Origin: DAOSVX01 sp964493665
GTDB lineage: Bacteria; Bacillota_I; Bacilli_A; RF39; UBA660
Length of the DNA: 64,000 nt
Assembly (NCBI GenBank): GCA_964493665.1
Contig: CAZBOZ010000001.1
Location: 61,486 to 125,485 of the forward strand
Direction of reading: 5' to 3'
The position numbers were made by a program, and so were the translations under genes. Shown here one piece after another: positions 1 to 6,696 of the stretch. Below the pieces are notes generated by a model that saw only the letters and a list, made by a program, of their open reading frames with translations, searched no databases and was not told where the DNA came from. Numbering within the stretch: the first letter of the stretch is position 1; each line of letters opens with the position of its first letter.

Positions 1-858
1 TATTGGGATTATGTATTTAGTTATTTTTTAGAAGAATTAAAGCTAGGTAGAACGCCTAATCCTGATTTAATGTGTAATAAATATATAAAGTTTGATTTGT
101 TTATCAAAGAAGCTTTAAAATATGGGGCAGAGTATATAGCTACAGGACATTATGCTAGAACTAAAAATAACCACCTTTATAGAGGAATTGATTCAAATAA
201 AGATCAATCATACTTTTTAGCTCAATTGTCTTCTAAACAGCTTTCAAATGTCTTATTTCCAGTAGGTGAGTTAAAAAAAGAAGAAGTAAGAAAGATAGCT
301 GAAGAGATAGGGCTTAATGTAGCAACTAAAAAAGATTCTACTGGTATTTGTTTTATTGGTGAAAGACATTATCAAGATTTTTTAAAAAATTATTTAAAAC
401 CAAATCCTGGAAAAGTTATTGATATAGAAACTAATGATGTAGTAGGGGAACATACTGGTTTAATGAATTATACTATTGGTCAAAGAAAAAATGTCGGATT
501 AAGTGGCAACAAAGAAAAGCATTTTGTAGTAGGAAAAGATATTAAAAACAATATTTTATATGTAGCTTTTAAAGAAGACAATGAATATCTATATTCTGAT
601 GCTTGTTTAATTGATAATGTTAATTTTATTAGTGATTTAAGACCTGAAAATTGCACAGCTAAATTTAGATATCGTGGCGAAGATCATCAAGTTATTTTAG
701 AATATTTAGATAACAATGAAATATTAGTTAAATATCCTTCTAAAGCAAAAGCTGTTACTCCTGGCCAAGCTTGTGTTTTATATTTAGAAGAAGAATGTTT
801 AGGTAGCGGGATAATTAAAGAAATATATAAAAATAATGCAAAATTATGGTACTTATAA
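1..858 (+). CDS. mnmA: tRNA-specific 2-thiouridylase MnmA, 3' part (cut by window edge)
   Basis: MnmA adenylates U34 of the Lys, Glu and Gln tRNAs and replaces its 2-oxygen with sulfur, which tunes decoding of A/G-ending codons. The reading frame is open from the first base of the window, so the N-terminal PP-loop lies upstream. The visible part carries GRTPNPDLMCNKYIKF, with the first redox cysteine, and STGICFIGER, with the catalytic persulfide cysteine, followed by the central and C-terminal beta-barrel domains (TIGQRKNVGL, TPGQACVLY). Both cysteines are present, so the enzyme looks active. The stop codon lies inside a terminator hairpin. Its tRNA-Lys, Glu and Gln substrates include genes in this same window. 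Confidence 0.96.
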   Translation, partial: YWDYVFSYFLEELKLGRTPNPDLMCNKYIKFDLFIKEALKYGAEYIATGHYARTKNNHLYRGIDSNKDQSYFLAQLSSKQLSNVLFPVGELKKEEVRKIAEEIGLNVATKKDSTGICFIGERHYQDFLKNYLKPNPGKVIDIETNDVVGEHTGLMNYTIGQRKNVGLSGNKEKHFVVGKDIKNNILYVAFKEDNEYLYSDACLIDNVNFISDLRPENCTAKFRYRGEDHQVILEYLDNNEILVKYPSKAKAVTPGQACVLYLEEECLGSGIIKEIYKNNAKLWYL

Positions 859-871
859 GTACCATTTTTTA
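845..871 (+). terminator. Rho-independent terminator of mnmA
   Basis: A perfect 20-nt palindrome (846-865, arms TGGTACTTAT/ATAAGTACCA) contains the mnmA stop codon and is followed by a T-run. The T-run leads directly into the -35 box of the next gene. Confidence 0.85.
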
Positions 872-901
872 TTGACAAGAAACTGTTAAGTAATATATAA
901 T
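872..901 (+). promoter_or_regulatory. Sigma-A promoter of the XRE-like regulator
   Basis: TTGACA (872-877) and TATAAT (896-901) are both perfect consensus and are separated by 18 bp. The -35 starts right after the mnmA terminator. Confidence 0.8.
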
Positions 902-934
902 TAGTATGTAAAATAGAAAGTAGGGAAGTTAGTA

Positions 935-1711
935 ATGGATAGATTAGGCGAGTTATTACAAGAATTAGGAATATCCAAAGTTAGATTAGCTAAATATTTA
1001 GGCGTATCTAGACAAATGGTTTATAATTATTTAGAAATGGATAGTATAAATAAATGGCCAAAAGAAAAGAAAATTTTATTTTTTAAGTTATTAAATATTG
1101 AAGATGGTGATGACACCACTATTAAAGCAATAAAAGTAAATGCTGATTATTTAATGGAAGTAGAAAGTAGATTAAATCAAGGAGTAAAAGATCTATCTGA
1201 TTTAGATAACTATTTTGATTTTAATGGCCTTAAAAAAGAAGAACAAGAATTAATAGCTGATATTACATATTTATTAAAAGAAAAATTATTAGATGAGAAA
1301 AAAGGAGCTGAAAATTTTCAAGCCTTAACATATTTATATCATTTGTTGCAAGCGTATGAAAATGTTCCAGAAATTAAGTATATTTTTGGTTATATGTCAA
1401 AAGCTACAGGATTTACTAATCCCAATACTTTTGCTTTTAATGAAGATAAACAATTTATATTTGAAGGAATATTATATTCAGCCTTAACCCTATACAATAG
1501 TGGGGGAACAAGCAAGAGTAAGTTAATTGATTCACATAAAAGATTTGTTCAAGAGATAGAACAAAGGAATGAAGAAAAACTAACCCGTACTCAACAATTA
1601 AGCACTTTAAGAATTCAAGCTTTAAAAGAGCTTAATTATACTAAAATAGACGAATCTAATGCTGCCGAGATATTTGAAAAGATGGCAGAGATAGAGTCTA
1701 GGAAAGTATAA
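935..1711 (+). CDS. XRE-like helix-turn-helix protein, 258 aa, target unknown
   Basis: The first ~50 residues form a helix-turn-helix of the phage-repressor type (LGISKVRLAKYLGVSRQMVY), so the protein probably binds DNA. The remaining ~200 residues are predicted helical and charged, with no domain I recognise and no membrane segment. The start is backed by an AGGGAAG ribosome binding site. The gene is monocistronic, with a consensus promoter upstream and a terminator downstream. It differs from the short XRE antitoxin-like protein at 57.5 kb in having this long C-terminal part, which may bind a ligand or mediate oligomerisation. It could be a global regulator rather than a local one, because neither neighbour belongs to an obvious regulon. 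Confidence 0.75.
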   Translation: MDRLGELLQELGISKVRLAKYLGVSRQMVYNYLEMDSINKWPKEKKILFFKLLNIEDGDDTTIKAIKVNADYLMEVESRLNQGVKDLSDLDNYFDFNGLKKEEQELIADITYLLKEKLLDEKKGAENFQALTYLYHLLQAYENVPEIKYIFGYMSKATGFTNPNTFAFNEDKQFIFEGILYSALTLYNSGGTSKSKLIDSHKRFVQEIEQRNEEKLTRTQQLSTLRIQALKELNYTKIDESNAAEIFEKMAEIESRKV

Positions 1712-1775
1712 TAAATAACAGCATATAATATATATTATGTTAACCAAAGTTAATTTAATGTAATAAAATATAAAG

Positions 1776-1817
1776 AAAAAAGAACTAAATAAATATAATA
1801 ATTATTAGTTCTTTTTA
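1776..1817. terminator. Bidirectional terminator between the regulator and xerD
   Basis: Arms 1777-1788 and 1805-1816 (AAAAAGAACTAA and its complement) enclose a 16-nt loop. There is a T-run on both strands, so it can serve the convergent regulator and xerD genes. Confidence 0.65.
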
Positions 1818-1866
1818 TATAACTTATTATAAAAATATAATGAAAATATTATTAAATAAAAATAAA

Positions 1867-2769
1867 TTAATTATCTAAATGACTATGTGGATGATATTCT
1901 TCATAGTCTTTTTTTAACTGTTCATTTACTAAATGAGCATATATTTGAGTAGTAGTTATATCACTATGACCAAGTAACTCTTGAATTATACGCAAATCTG
2001 CCCCATTTTGAAGTAGGTGGGTAGCGAAAGTGTGTCTAATAATATGTGGCGATATATCTTTCTTAATACCTTTTTTAAGACATTCTAATTTAATAAATTT
2101 AAATATTGATTGGCGACTTAAAGATTTTCCATAACGATTTATAAAAATAAATTCCGTATTTTTGTCTTTTAAAATAATTGGTCTATATTTATATATATAT
2201 TCTTCTAAATGTTTTTTAGCTTCATCAGTAATAGGTATAATTCTTTCTTTGCTCCCCTTCCCCATAACTCTAACTAGGTCTTCTTTAAAATCAATATTAT
2301 TTATTTTAAGGTTAACTAATTCACTAATTCTAATACCTGTAGCATATAAAAGCTCTAAAATAGCTTTATTACGATAATCATAAGGATTTTTACATTCAAT
2401 ATCTAATAATTTAGTTATTTCTTCAATAGTTAAATAAACTGGTAATAATTTATCTTTTTTGGGCATTTTAAGACTTATACAAGGACTTTTTGCTAGTAAT
2501 CCATCGCTTACTAGAAAATTATAAAAACTCTTTAATACAGTTATTTTATGAGTAATAGATGTTACTTTAATATTTTTAGTTTCTTTTTGGATATAATTTT
2601 TAATATTATCAGTAGTAATATCTAATATATTTTGGTTTTTAAAATACATTTGAAATAACTTTAATTCATACATATAACTATCTATAGTATTATTTGAATA
2701 CTTACATTCATATTTCAAATAATCTAAATATTTTAATATTAAAGGATCATAATTAAATGTTTTCTTCAT
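1867..2769 (-). CDS. xerD: Site-specific tyrosine recombinase XerD/XerC
   Basis: This recombinase probably acts at the chromosome dif site, resolving dimers after replication. It has the usual ~300-residue length, with an N-terminal SAM-like core-binding domain (about 10-95) and a C-terminal catalytic domain (about 110-290). All six catalytic residues are visible: R147 in ATGIRISEL, K171, H242 and R245 in HIIRHTFATH, H268 in LLGHSD, and the nucleophile Y277 in TTQIYAHL. The sequence resembles XerD more than phage integrases, and nothing nearby looks like a mobile element. It diverges from rarA. XerC rather than XerD remains possible, since only one Xer protein is visible here. Confidence 0.9.
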   Translation of the reverse strand: MKKTFNYDPLILKYLDYLKYECKYSNNTIDSYMYELKLFQMYFKNQNILDITTDNIKNYIQKETKNIKVTSITHKITVLKSFYNFLVSDGLLAKSPCISLKMPKKDKLLPVYLTIEEITKLLDIECKNPYDYRNKAILELLYATGIRISELVNLKINNIDFKEDLVRVMGKGSKERIIPITDEAKKHLEEYIYKYRPIILKDKNTEFIFINRYGKSLSRQSIFKFIKLECLKKGIKKDISPHIIRHTFATHLLQNGADLRIIQELLGHSDITTTQIYAHLVNEQLKKDYEEYHPHSHLDN

Positions 2770-2788
2770 ATTTATCTACTCCATTTAT

Positions 2789-2797
2789 ATTATACCA
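2789..2797 (-). promoter_or_regulatory. Extended -10 promoter of xerD
   Basis: TGG-TATAAT on the minus strand (TATAAT at 2789-2794) lies about 20 bp before the xerD ATG. The -35 is poor. The ribosome binding site is GGAG. Confidence 0.5.
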
Positions 2798-2828
2798 TTT
2801 TATTTATAAAAAATAAACGAACATTTAT

Positions 2829-2856
2829 TTGCCATCTTGTTTTTATATGTTATAAT
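2829..2856 (+). promoter_or_regulatory. Promoter of rarA
   Basis: TTGCCA (2829-2834), a 16-bp spacer and TATAAT (2851-2856). Transcription would start only about 15 nt before the start codon, so the leader is very short. Confidence 0.6.
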
Positions 2857-2878
2857 AATTATGGATGTGATAATAATT

Positions 2879-4075
2879 ATGGAATTACTAGCTAATATAT
2901 TAAAACCAACTAAATTAAAAGATGTTATAGGCCAAGAACATTTAATAGGTCCTAATAAAATACTTAGTACTTTAATTAAAGAAAATAAGATGTTTTCCAT
3001 TATTTTATATGGTAAACCTGGCATAGGTAAAACTAGTATAGCAAATGCTATAGTAAATGAATTAAATAAACCATATCGATTTTTAAATGCTGTAATTAAT
3101 AATAAACAAGATTTTGATATTGTCATAGAAGAAGCTAAAATGGAAGGTGAAATGTTACTTGTTATAGATGAATTACATCGTATGAATAAAGATAAACAAG
3201 ATTTACTCCTACCCTATATTGAAAATGGTTTAATTATTTTAATTGGATTAACTACTGCTAATCCATATCATAAAATAAATCCTGCAATTAGAAGTAGATG
3301 TCAAATATTTGAATTACATGAATTAACTACTCTTGATATTAAAAAAGGTCTTAAAAAGGCTTTAAAAAGCCTTAAAGAAGTTAAAATAGATGAAGATTCA
3401 CTCAACTTTATTACCATTAGTTCTTCAGGAGACTTTAGAAGTGCTTTAAACTTACTTGAAATGGCTTATTATGCTAGTAAAGATCATAACATTAATATTA
3501 CTTTATTAGAAAGTATTCATGCTAAAAAAGTGTTTTATCATGATAAAGATCAAGATGGTCATTATGATGTCTTAAGTGCTTTTCAAAAATCAATTAGAGG
3601 TAGTGATGTTGATGCTTCTCTACACTATTTAGCAAGACTTATTGAAGCCGAAGATTTAGACAGTATTTATAGAAGAATGACAGCATGTGCCTATGAAGAC
3701 ATAGGCCTTGCAAATCCTGGTATGGGGCCTAAAGTAATGGCTGCTATAGAGGCATCTGAATTATTAGGGCTTCCTGAAGCTAGGCTTCCTTTAGCAGTAG
3801 TAGTTACTGAACTTGCTTTATCTCCTAAAAGTAATAGTGCTTATTTAGGTATAGATAAAGCTCAAAGTGATATTAGAAAAGGTAGTACAGGAAATGTTCC
3901 AGATCATTTAAAAAATCCTAGTTCTACCTATAAATATCCTCATGATTATCCAAAATATTATATCAAACAACAATACTTACCAGATTTAATTAAAGACCAT
4001 AAATATTATCAAGCTAAGAATAATAAATATGAAGAAAACCTAGTAAAAATAAATAATGAAATGAAAAAAGACTAA
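2879..4075 (+). CDS. rarA: Replication-associated recombination AAA+ ATPase RarA (MgsA)
   Basis: RarA is an AAA+ clamp-loader-like ATPase that acts at stalled replication forks. The Walker A motif GKPGIGKT (about 45-52) and Walker B motif LLVIDE (93-98) are intact. The C-terminal half has the family's tetramerisation region (MTACAYEDIGLANPGMGP, SPKSNSAYLGI). I chose the ATG at 2879 because GGATGTGA sits 8 nt upstream and the protein then starts like other RarA proteins (ELLANILKPTKLKDVIGQEHL); ATG at 2861 is an alternative. It is the only gene between xerD and the convergent 6S RNA/aspS unit. rarA lies near aspS and 6S RNA in Bacillus too. Confidence 0.93.
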   Translation: MELLANILKPTKLKDVIGQEHLIGPNKILSTLIKENKMFSIILYGKPGIGKTSIANAIVNELNKPYRFLNAVINNKQDFDIVIEEAKMEGEMLLVIDELHRMNKDKQDLLLPYIENGLIILIGLTTANPYHKINPAIRSRCQIFELHELTTLDIKKGLKKALKSLKEVKIDEDSLNFITISSSGDFRSALNLLEMAYYASKDHNINITLLESIHAKKVFYHDKDQDGHYDVLSAFQKSIRGSDVDASLHYLARLIEAEDLDSIYRRMTACAYEDIGLANPGMGPKVMAAIEASELLGLPEARLPLAVVVTELALSPKSNSAYLGIDKAQSDIRKGSTGNVPDHLKNPSSTYKYPHDYPKYYIKQQYLPDLIKDHKYYQAKNNKYEENLVKINNEMKKD

Positions 4076-4100
4076 TTAATTATTAGTCTTTATTTTTTTT
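4067..4100 (+). terminator. Terminator of rarA
   Basis: A hairpin with arms AAAGACTAAT (4067-4076) and ATTAGTCTTT (4082-4091) is followed by eight Ts and overlaps the rarA stop codon. Confidence 0.85.
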
Positions 4101-4101
4101 A

Positions 4102-4282
4102 ATAAAAAGTACCCAAAGGAGAGTATGTAGTGATAAAAACCCGTTCGCAAACAGGTGGGCATCACATTAACATCTTTAGGATTCTAACACACTTAATGGG
4201 CTAGCATTCAACACGGATATTAAATTAGATTCCCAATAAAATCACTTAGTCGGTTTTATATAAACACACCCTACCCTCAGGC
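4102..4282 (-). ncRNA. ssrS: 6S RNA (sigma-A RNA polymerase regulator)
   Basis: 6S RNA mimics an open promoter and sequesters the housekeeping RNA polymerase. On the minus strand a ~180-nt transcript begins GCCUGAGGG and ends near CCUUUGGGU before a T-run. The ends pair in two blocks: 4265-4271 with 4121-4127, and 4274-4281 with 4112-4119. Several of these pairs are G-U on the minus strand only, which fixes the strand. The interior has little pairing except a small hairpin on the 3' side (loop UGCG), as in the 6S central bubble. A TGG-TATAAT extended -10 (4289-4297) sits seven bases before +1. The position next to aspS and near rarA matches Bacillus bsrA. The call rests on structure and synteny, without a covariance-model search. 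Confidence 0.75.
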
Positions 4283-4288
4283 ATTTTA

Positions 4289-4297
4289 ATTATACCA
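4289..4297 (-). promoter_or_regulatory. Extended -10 promoter of 6S RNA
   Basis: TATAAT (4289-4294) is preceded by TGG on the minus strand. The -35 region falls in the T-run of the aspS terminator. Confidence 0.6.
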
Positions 4298-4310
4298 TTT
4301 TTTAGGTTAT

Positions 4311-4339
4311 AAAAAAAGATAATTTACTTATTATCTTTT
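4311..4339 (-). terminator. Terminator of aspS
   Basis: Arms 4331-4339 and 4314-4322 (AAAAGATAA/TTATCTTTT) precede a run of seven Ts on the minus strand and overlap the aspS stop codon. Confidence 0.8.
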
Positions 4340-6072
4340 AATTTTATACCCAGTTCATCTAATTGTTTTAAATCTACTATATTAGGACATTCGTTCATCA
4401 AATCAGTAGCACTAGCTGTCTTTGGAAATGCAATAACATCTCGTATATTATCTGTTCCAGATAATAACATTACTAATCTGTCAAGGCCAAGAGCAATACC
4501 ACCATGAGGAGGAGTTCCATATTTAAACGCACTCATTAAGAAACCAAATTTTTGTTCTGCTTCCTCTTTTGTAAATCCTAAAGCTTCAAACATTTTACTT
4601 TGAGTTACAGCATCATGAATACGAATACTACCGCCACCAGCCTCATAACCATTTATAACTATGTCATAAGCTTTAGAATAACAGTTGCCTTTATCAGTAA
4701 GTAGTTTATCTATGTCTTCGTCTTTAGGAGCTGTAAATGGATGATGTGTAGCATAATATCTTTGATCTTCTTCACTATATTCAAAAGCCGGAAAATCTAT
4801 AACCCATAATAATTTATAACTAGATTCATCAATTAAATTTAAATTTTTACCTAGTTTCAGTCTTAAAGCTCCTAGGGCTGTTTTAACAGTTTTTTTAGCT
4901 CCACATGTTATAAAGACAATATCATTATCATTAATATTTAAATTGTTTTTTAAAGTACCTAATTCATCTTTAGACATTGATTTAGCAATGTTACCAGTAA
5001 TTTCTTCATTAAACTTAATATAAAATAAATTATTAGCACGATAAGTTTTAATTACTTCTTCTAATTTTTCGATATCTTTACGAGAAAATTTATCAGCACA
5101 GTTTTTACCAACTACGGCATTAATAATTCCGTTATTTTTTAAGGTATCTTTAAATATTGAAAAATCACTATTTTCAAATATTTCAGTAACATCATTTATT
5201 TTCATGTCAAATCTTAAGTCTGGTTTATCAGATCCATATAAATTAATAGCATCATCATATTTCATTTTCATTAAAGGCAGATTAATATCAATATTTTTAG
5301 TTTTTTTAAATACATAAGCCACCATTTTCTCAGTAATATCCATAATATCATTTTCTTCAATAAAACTCATTTCGACATCTATTTGAGTAAATTCCGGTTG
5401 ACGATCAGCTCTTAAATCCTCATCTCTAAAGCATTTTGCTATTTGAAAATATCTTTCCATACCTGCAACCATTAACAATTGCTTAAATATTTGCGGAGAT
5501 TGTGGTAAAGCATAAAAATTACCTTTGCTTACTCTACTTGGTACTAAATAGTCTCTTGCTCCTTCTGGAGTACTTCTGCCTAATATTGGAGTTTCTATTT
5601 CAATAAAATTCTCTTTATCAAAATATTCTCTTACTGCCATAGTTATTTTATGTCTTAATATTAATTTCTCTTTAATTATATTCCTTCTAATATCTAAATA
5701 GCGATATTTAAGTCTTAATTCTTCTGCTACATTAGAATCATTTGTTATTTCAAATGGCAATTCAGAAGCACTATTAATTAAGCTTAGCTCTTTTACATCA
5801 ACTTCAATATCCCCAGTAGGCAAATTAGAATTTTTATTGCTTCTTTCCTTTATTTCCCCTACTACTTTTATAACATATTCATTTTTTAAAGTTAAAGCTA
5901 AATCATAATTTTTATTACCTGGATTAATTATTAATTGGATTAAGCCACTTCGGTCTCTTAAATCTATAAATATTACGCCACCTAAATTTCTTTTTTTAGA
6001 TACCCAACCATATAATTCTACTGTTTCACCAACATTTTTAATATTGTAGCTATTATTATTGTTTTTTTTCAT
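4324..6072 (-). CDS. aspS: Aspartyl-tRNA synthetase
   Basis: This class IIb synthetase charges tRNA-Asp. The N-terminal OB anticodon-binding domain is followed by motif 2 (FRDEDLRADRQPEFTQIDVEM), the bacterial-type GAD insertion in the middle, and motif 3 (GGIALGLDRLVML) near the C-terminus. The length of 582 residues is normal for the bacterial type. Because gatCAB lies in the window and no AsnRS is visible, the enzyme may be non-discriminating and also make Asp-tRNA-Asn, but sequence alone does not settle that. It is preceded by an AGGAGG ribosome binding site and a T-box leader whose specifier reads GAC (Asp), so expression should respond to uncharged tRNA-Asp. Confidence 0.96.
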   Translation of the reverse strand: MKKNNNNSYNIKNVGETVELYGWVSKKRNLGGVIFIDLRDRSGLIQLIINPGNKNYDLALTLKNEYVIKVVGEIKERSNKNSNLPTGDIEVDVKELSLINSASELPFEITNDSNVAEELRLKYRYLDIRRNIIKEKLILRHKITMAVREYFDKENFIEIETPILGRSTPEGARDYLVPSRVSKGNFYALPQSPQIFKQLLMVAGMERYFQIAKCFRDEDLRADRQPEFTQIDVEMSFIEENDIMDITEKMVAYVFKKTKNIDINLPLMKMKYDDAINLYGSDKPDLRFDMKINDVTEIFENSDFSIFKDTLKNNGIINAVVGKNCADKFSRKDIEKLEEVIKTYRANNLFYIKFNEEITGNIAKSMSKDELGTLKNNLNINDNDIVFITCGAKKTVKTALGALRLKLGKNLNLIDESSYKLLWVIDFPAFEYSEEDQRYYATHHPFTAPKDEDIDKLLTDKGNCYSKAYDIVINGYEAGGGSIRIHDAVTQSKMFEALGFTKEEAEQKFGFLMSAFKYGTPPHGGIALGLDRLVMLLSGTDNIRDVIAFPKTASATDLMNECPNIVDLKQLDELGIKLKDNK

Positions 6073-6085
6073 ATCTTCCTCCTAA

Positions 6086-6250
6086 TAAAAAATACTTATT
6101 TATAATAAGGACGGATATTTCCGCGGTGCCACCTTAATTTACATAAGTACTCTCAATTTAATTTATCGCATTTATTACGTTCTGTCTTATATAAAAGCGT
6201 CACCTTTTAAAACAGAAATTACTATTTAATTTTAACTTCTTTATTTAAAA
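6086..6250 (-). promoter_or_regulatory. T-box riboswitch, Asp specifier, controlling aspS
   Basis: The minus strand carries the T-box core AAGGTGGCACCGCGG (complement of 6121-6135). The terminator pairs the segment just before it (6133-6150) with 6087-6110 and ends in a T-run. Stem I shows AGTAA and GGTG motifs and a specifier GAC at 6184-6186 in AAGACAGAA. GAC is an Asp codon, matching the downstream gene. The 5' boundary is approximate and lies at or inside the end of dtd. Confidence 0.85.
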
Positions 6251-6261
6251 TAGTCAATAGA

Positions 6262-6696
6262 TTAATTTTCTAGTGTAATTGTAACTGGCCCATCATTAAT
6301 GATATTTACTTCCATATTTGAATGAAATATACCAGTTTCTACATTTATATATTTTTTAAGTTCATTATTAAATTTATCATATAAAGCACTAGCTTCTTCT
6401 TTATTTAAAGCATCTACATATGAAGGACGATTTCCTTTAGTGGTATTAGCATATAAAGTAAATTGAGATATAGAAAGAATTTCGCCATTTATATCTAAAA
6501 CACTTTTATTCATTACACCAGCTTCATCATCAAATATTCTTAAATTGATTATTTTATTTACCATATTTGTAATATTAGTTTCATTATCACTATGAGTAAA
6601 GCCTACTAATAATACTAACCCTTTTTTTATGTTTCCGACTATTTTATTATCTACTCTAACAAAACTATTTTTACTTCTTTGGACTATTACTTTCAA
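6262..6696 (-). CDS. dtd: D-aminoacyl-tRNA deacylase
   Basis: Dtd hydrolyses D-amino acids mischarged onto tRNA and also acts on Gly-tRNA-Ala. The 144-residue length is typical. Both active-site signatures are present: SQFTLYA at about 77-83 and the cross-subunit motif NDGPVT near the C-terminus. The start overlaps the end of rel by 4 nt, so the two are translationally coupled, an order (rel-dtd) also found in Bacillus. The aspS T-box starts immediately downstream, so readthrough from the tgt-rel-dtd unit may feed aspS. Confidence 0.95.
   Translation of the reverse strand: MKVIVQRSKNSFVRVDNKIVGNIKKGLVLLVGFTHSDNETNITNMVNKIINLRIFDDEAGVMNKSVLDINGEILSISQFTLYANTTKGNRPSYVDALNKEEASALYDKFNNELKKYINVETGIFHSNMEVNIINDGPVTITLEN

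Noticed and set aside
1867..2769. Tyrosine recombinase as integrase of a mobile element
   Set aside because: Length and motifs fit housekeeping XerD, and no attachment repeats, excision gene or cargo flank it.
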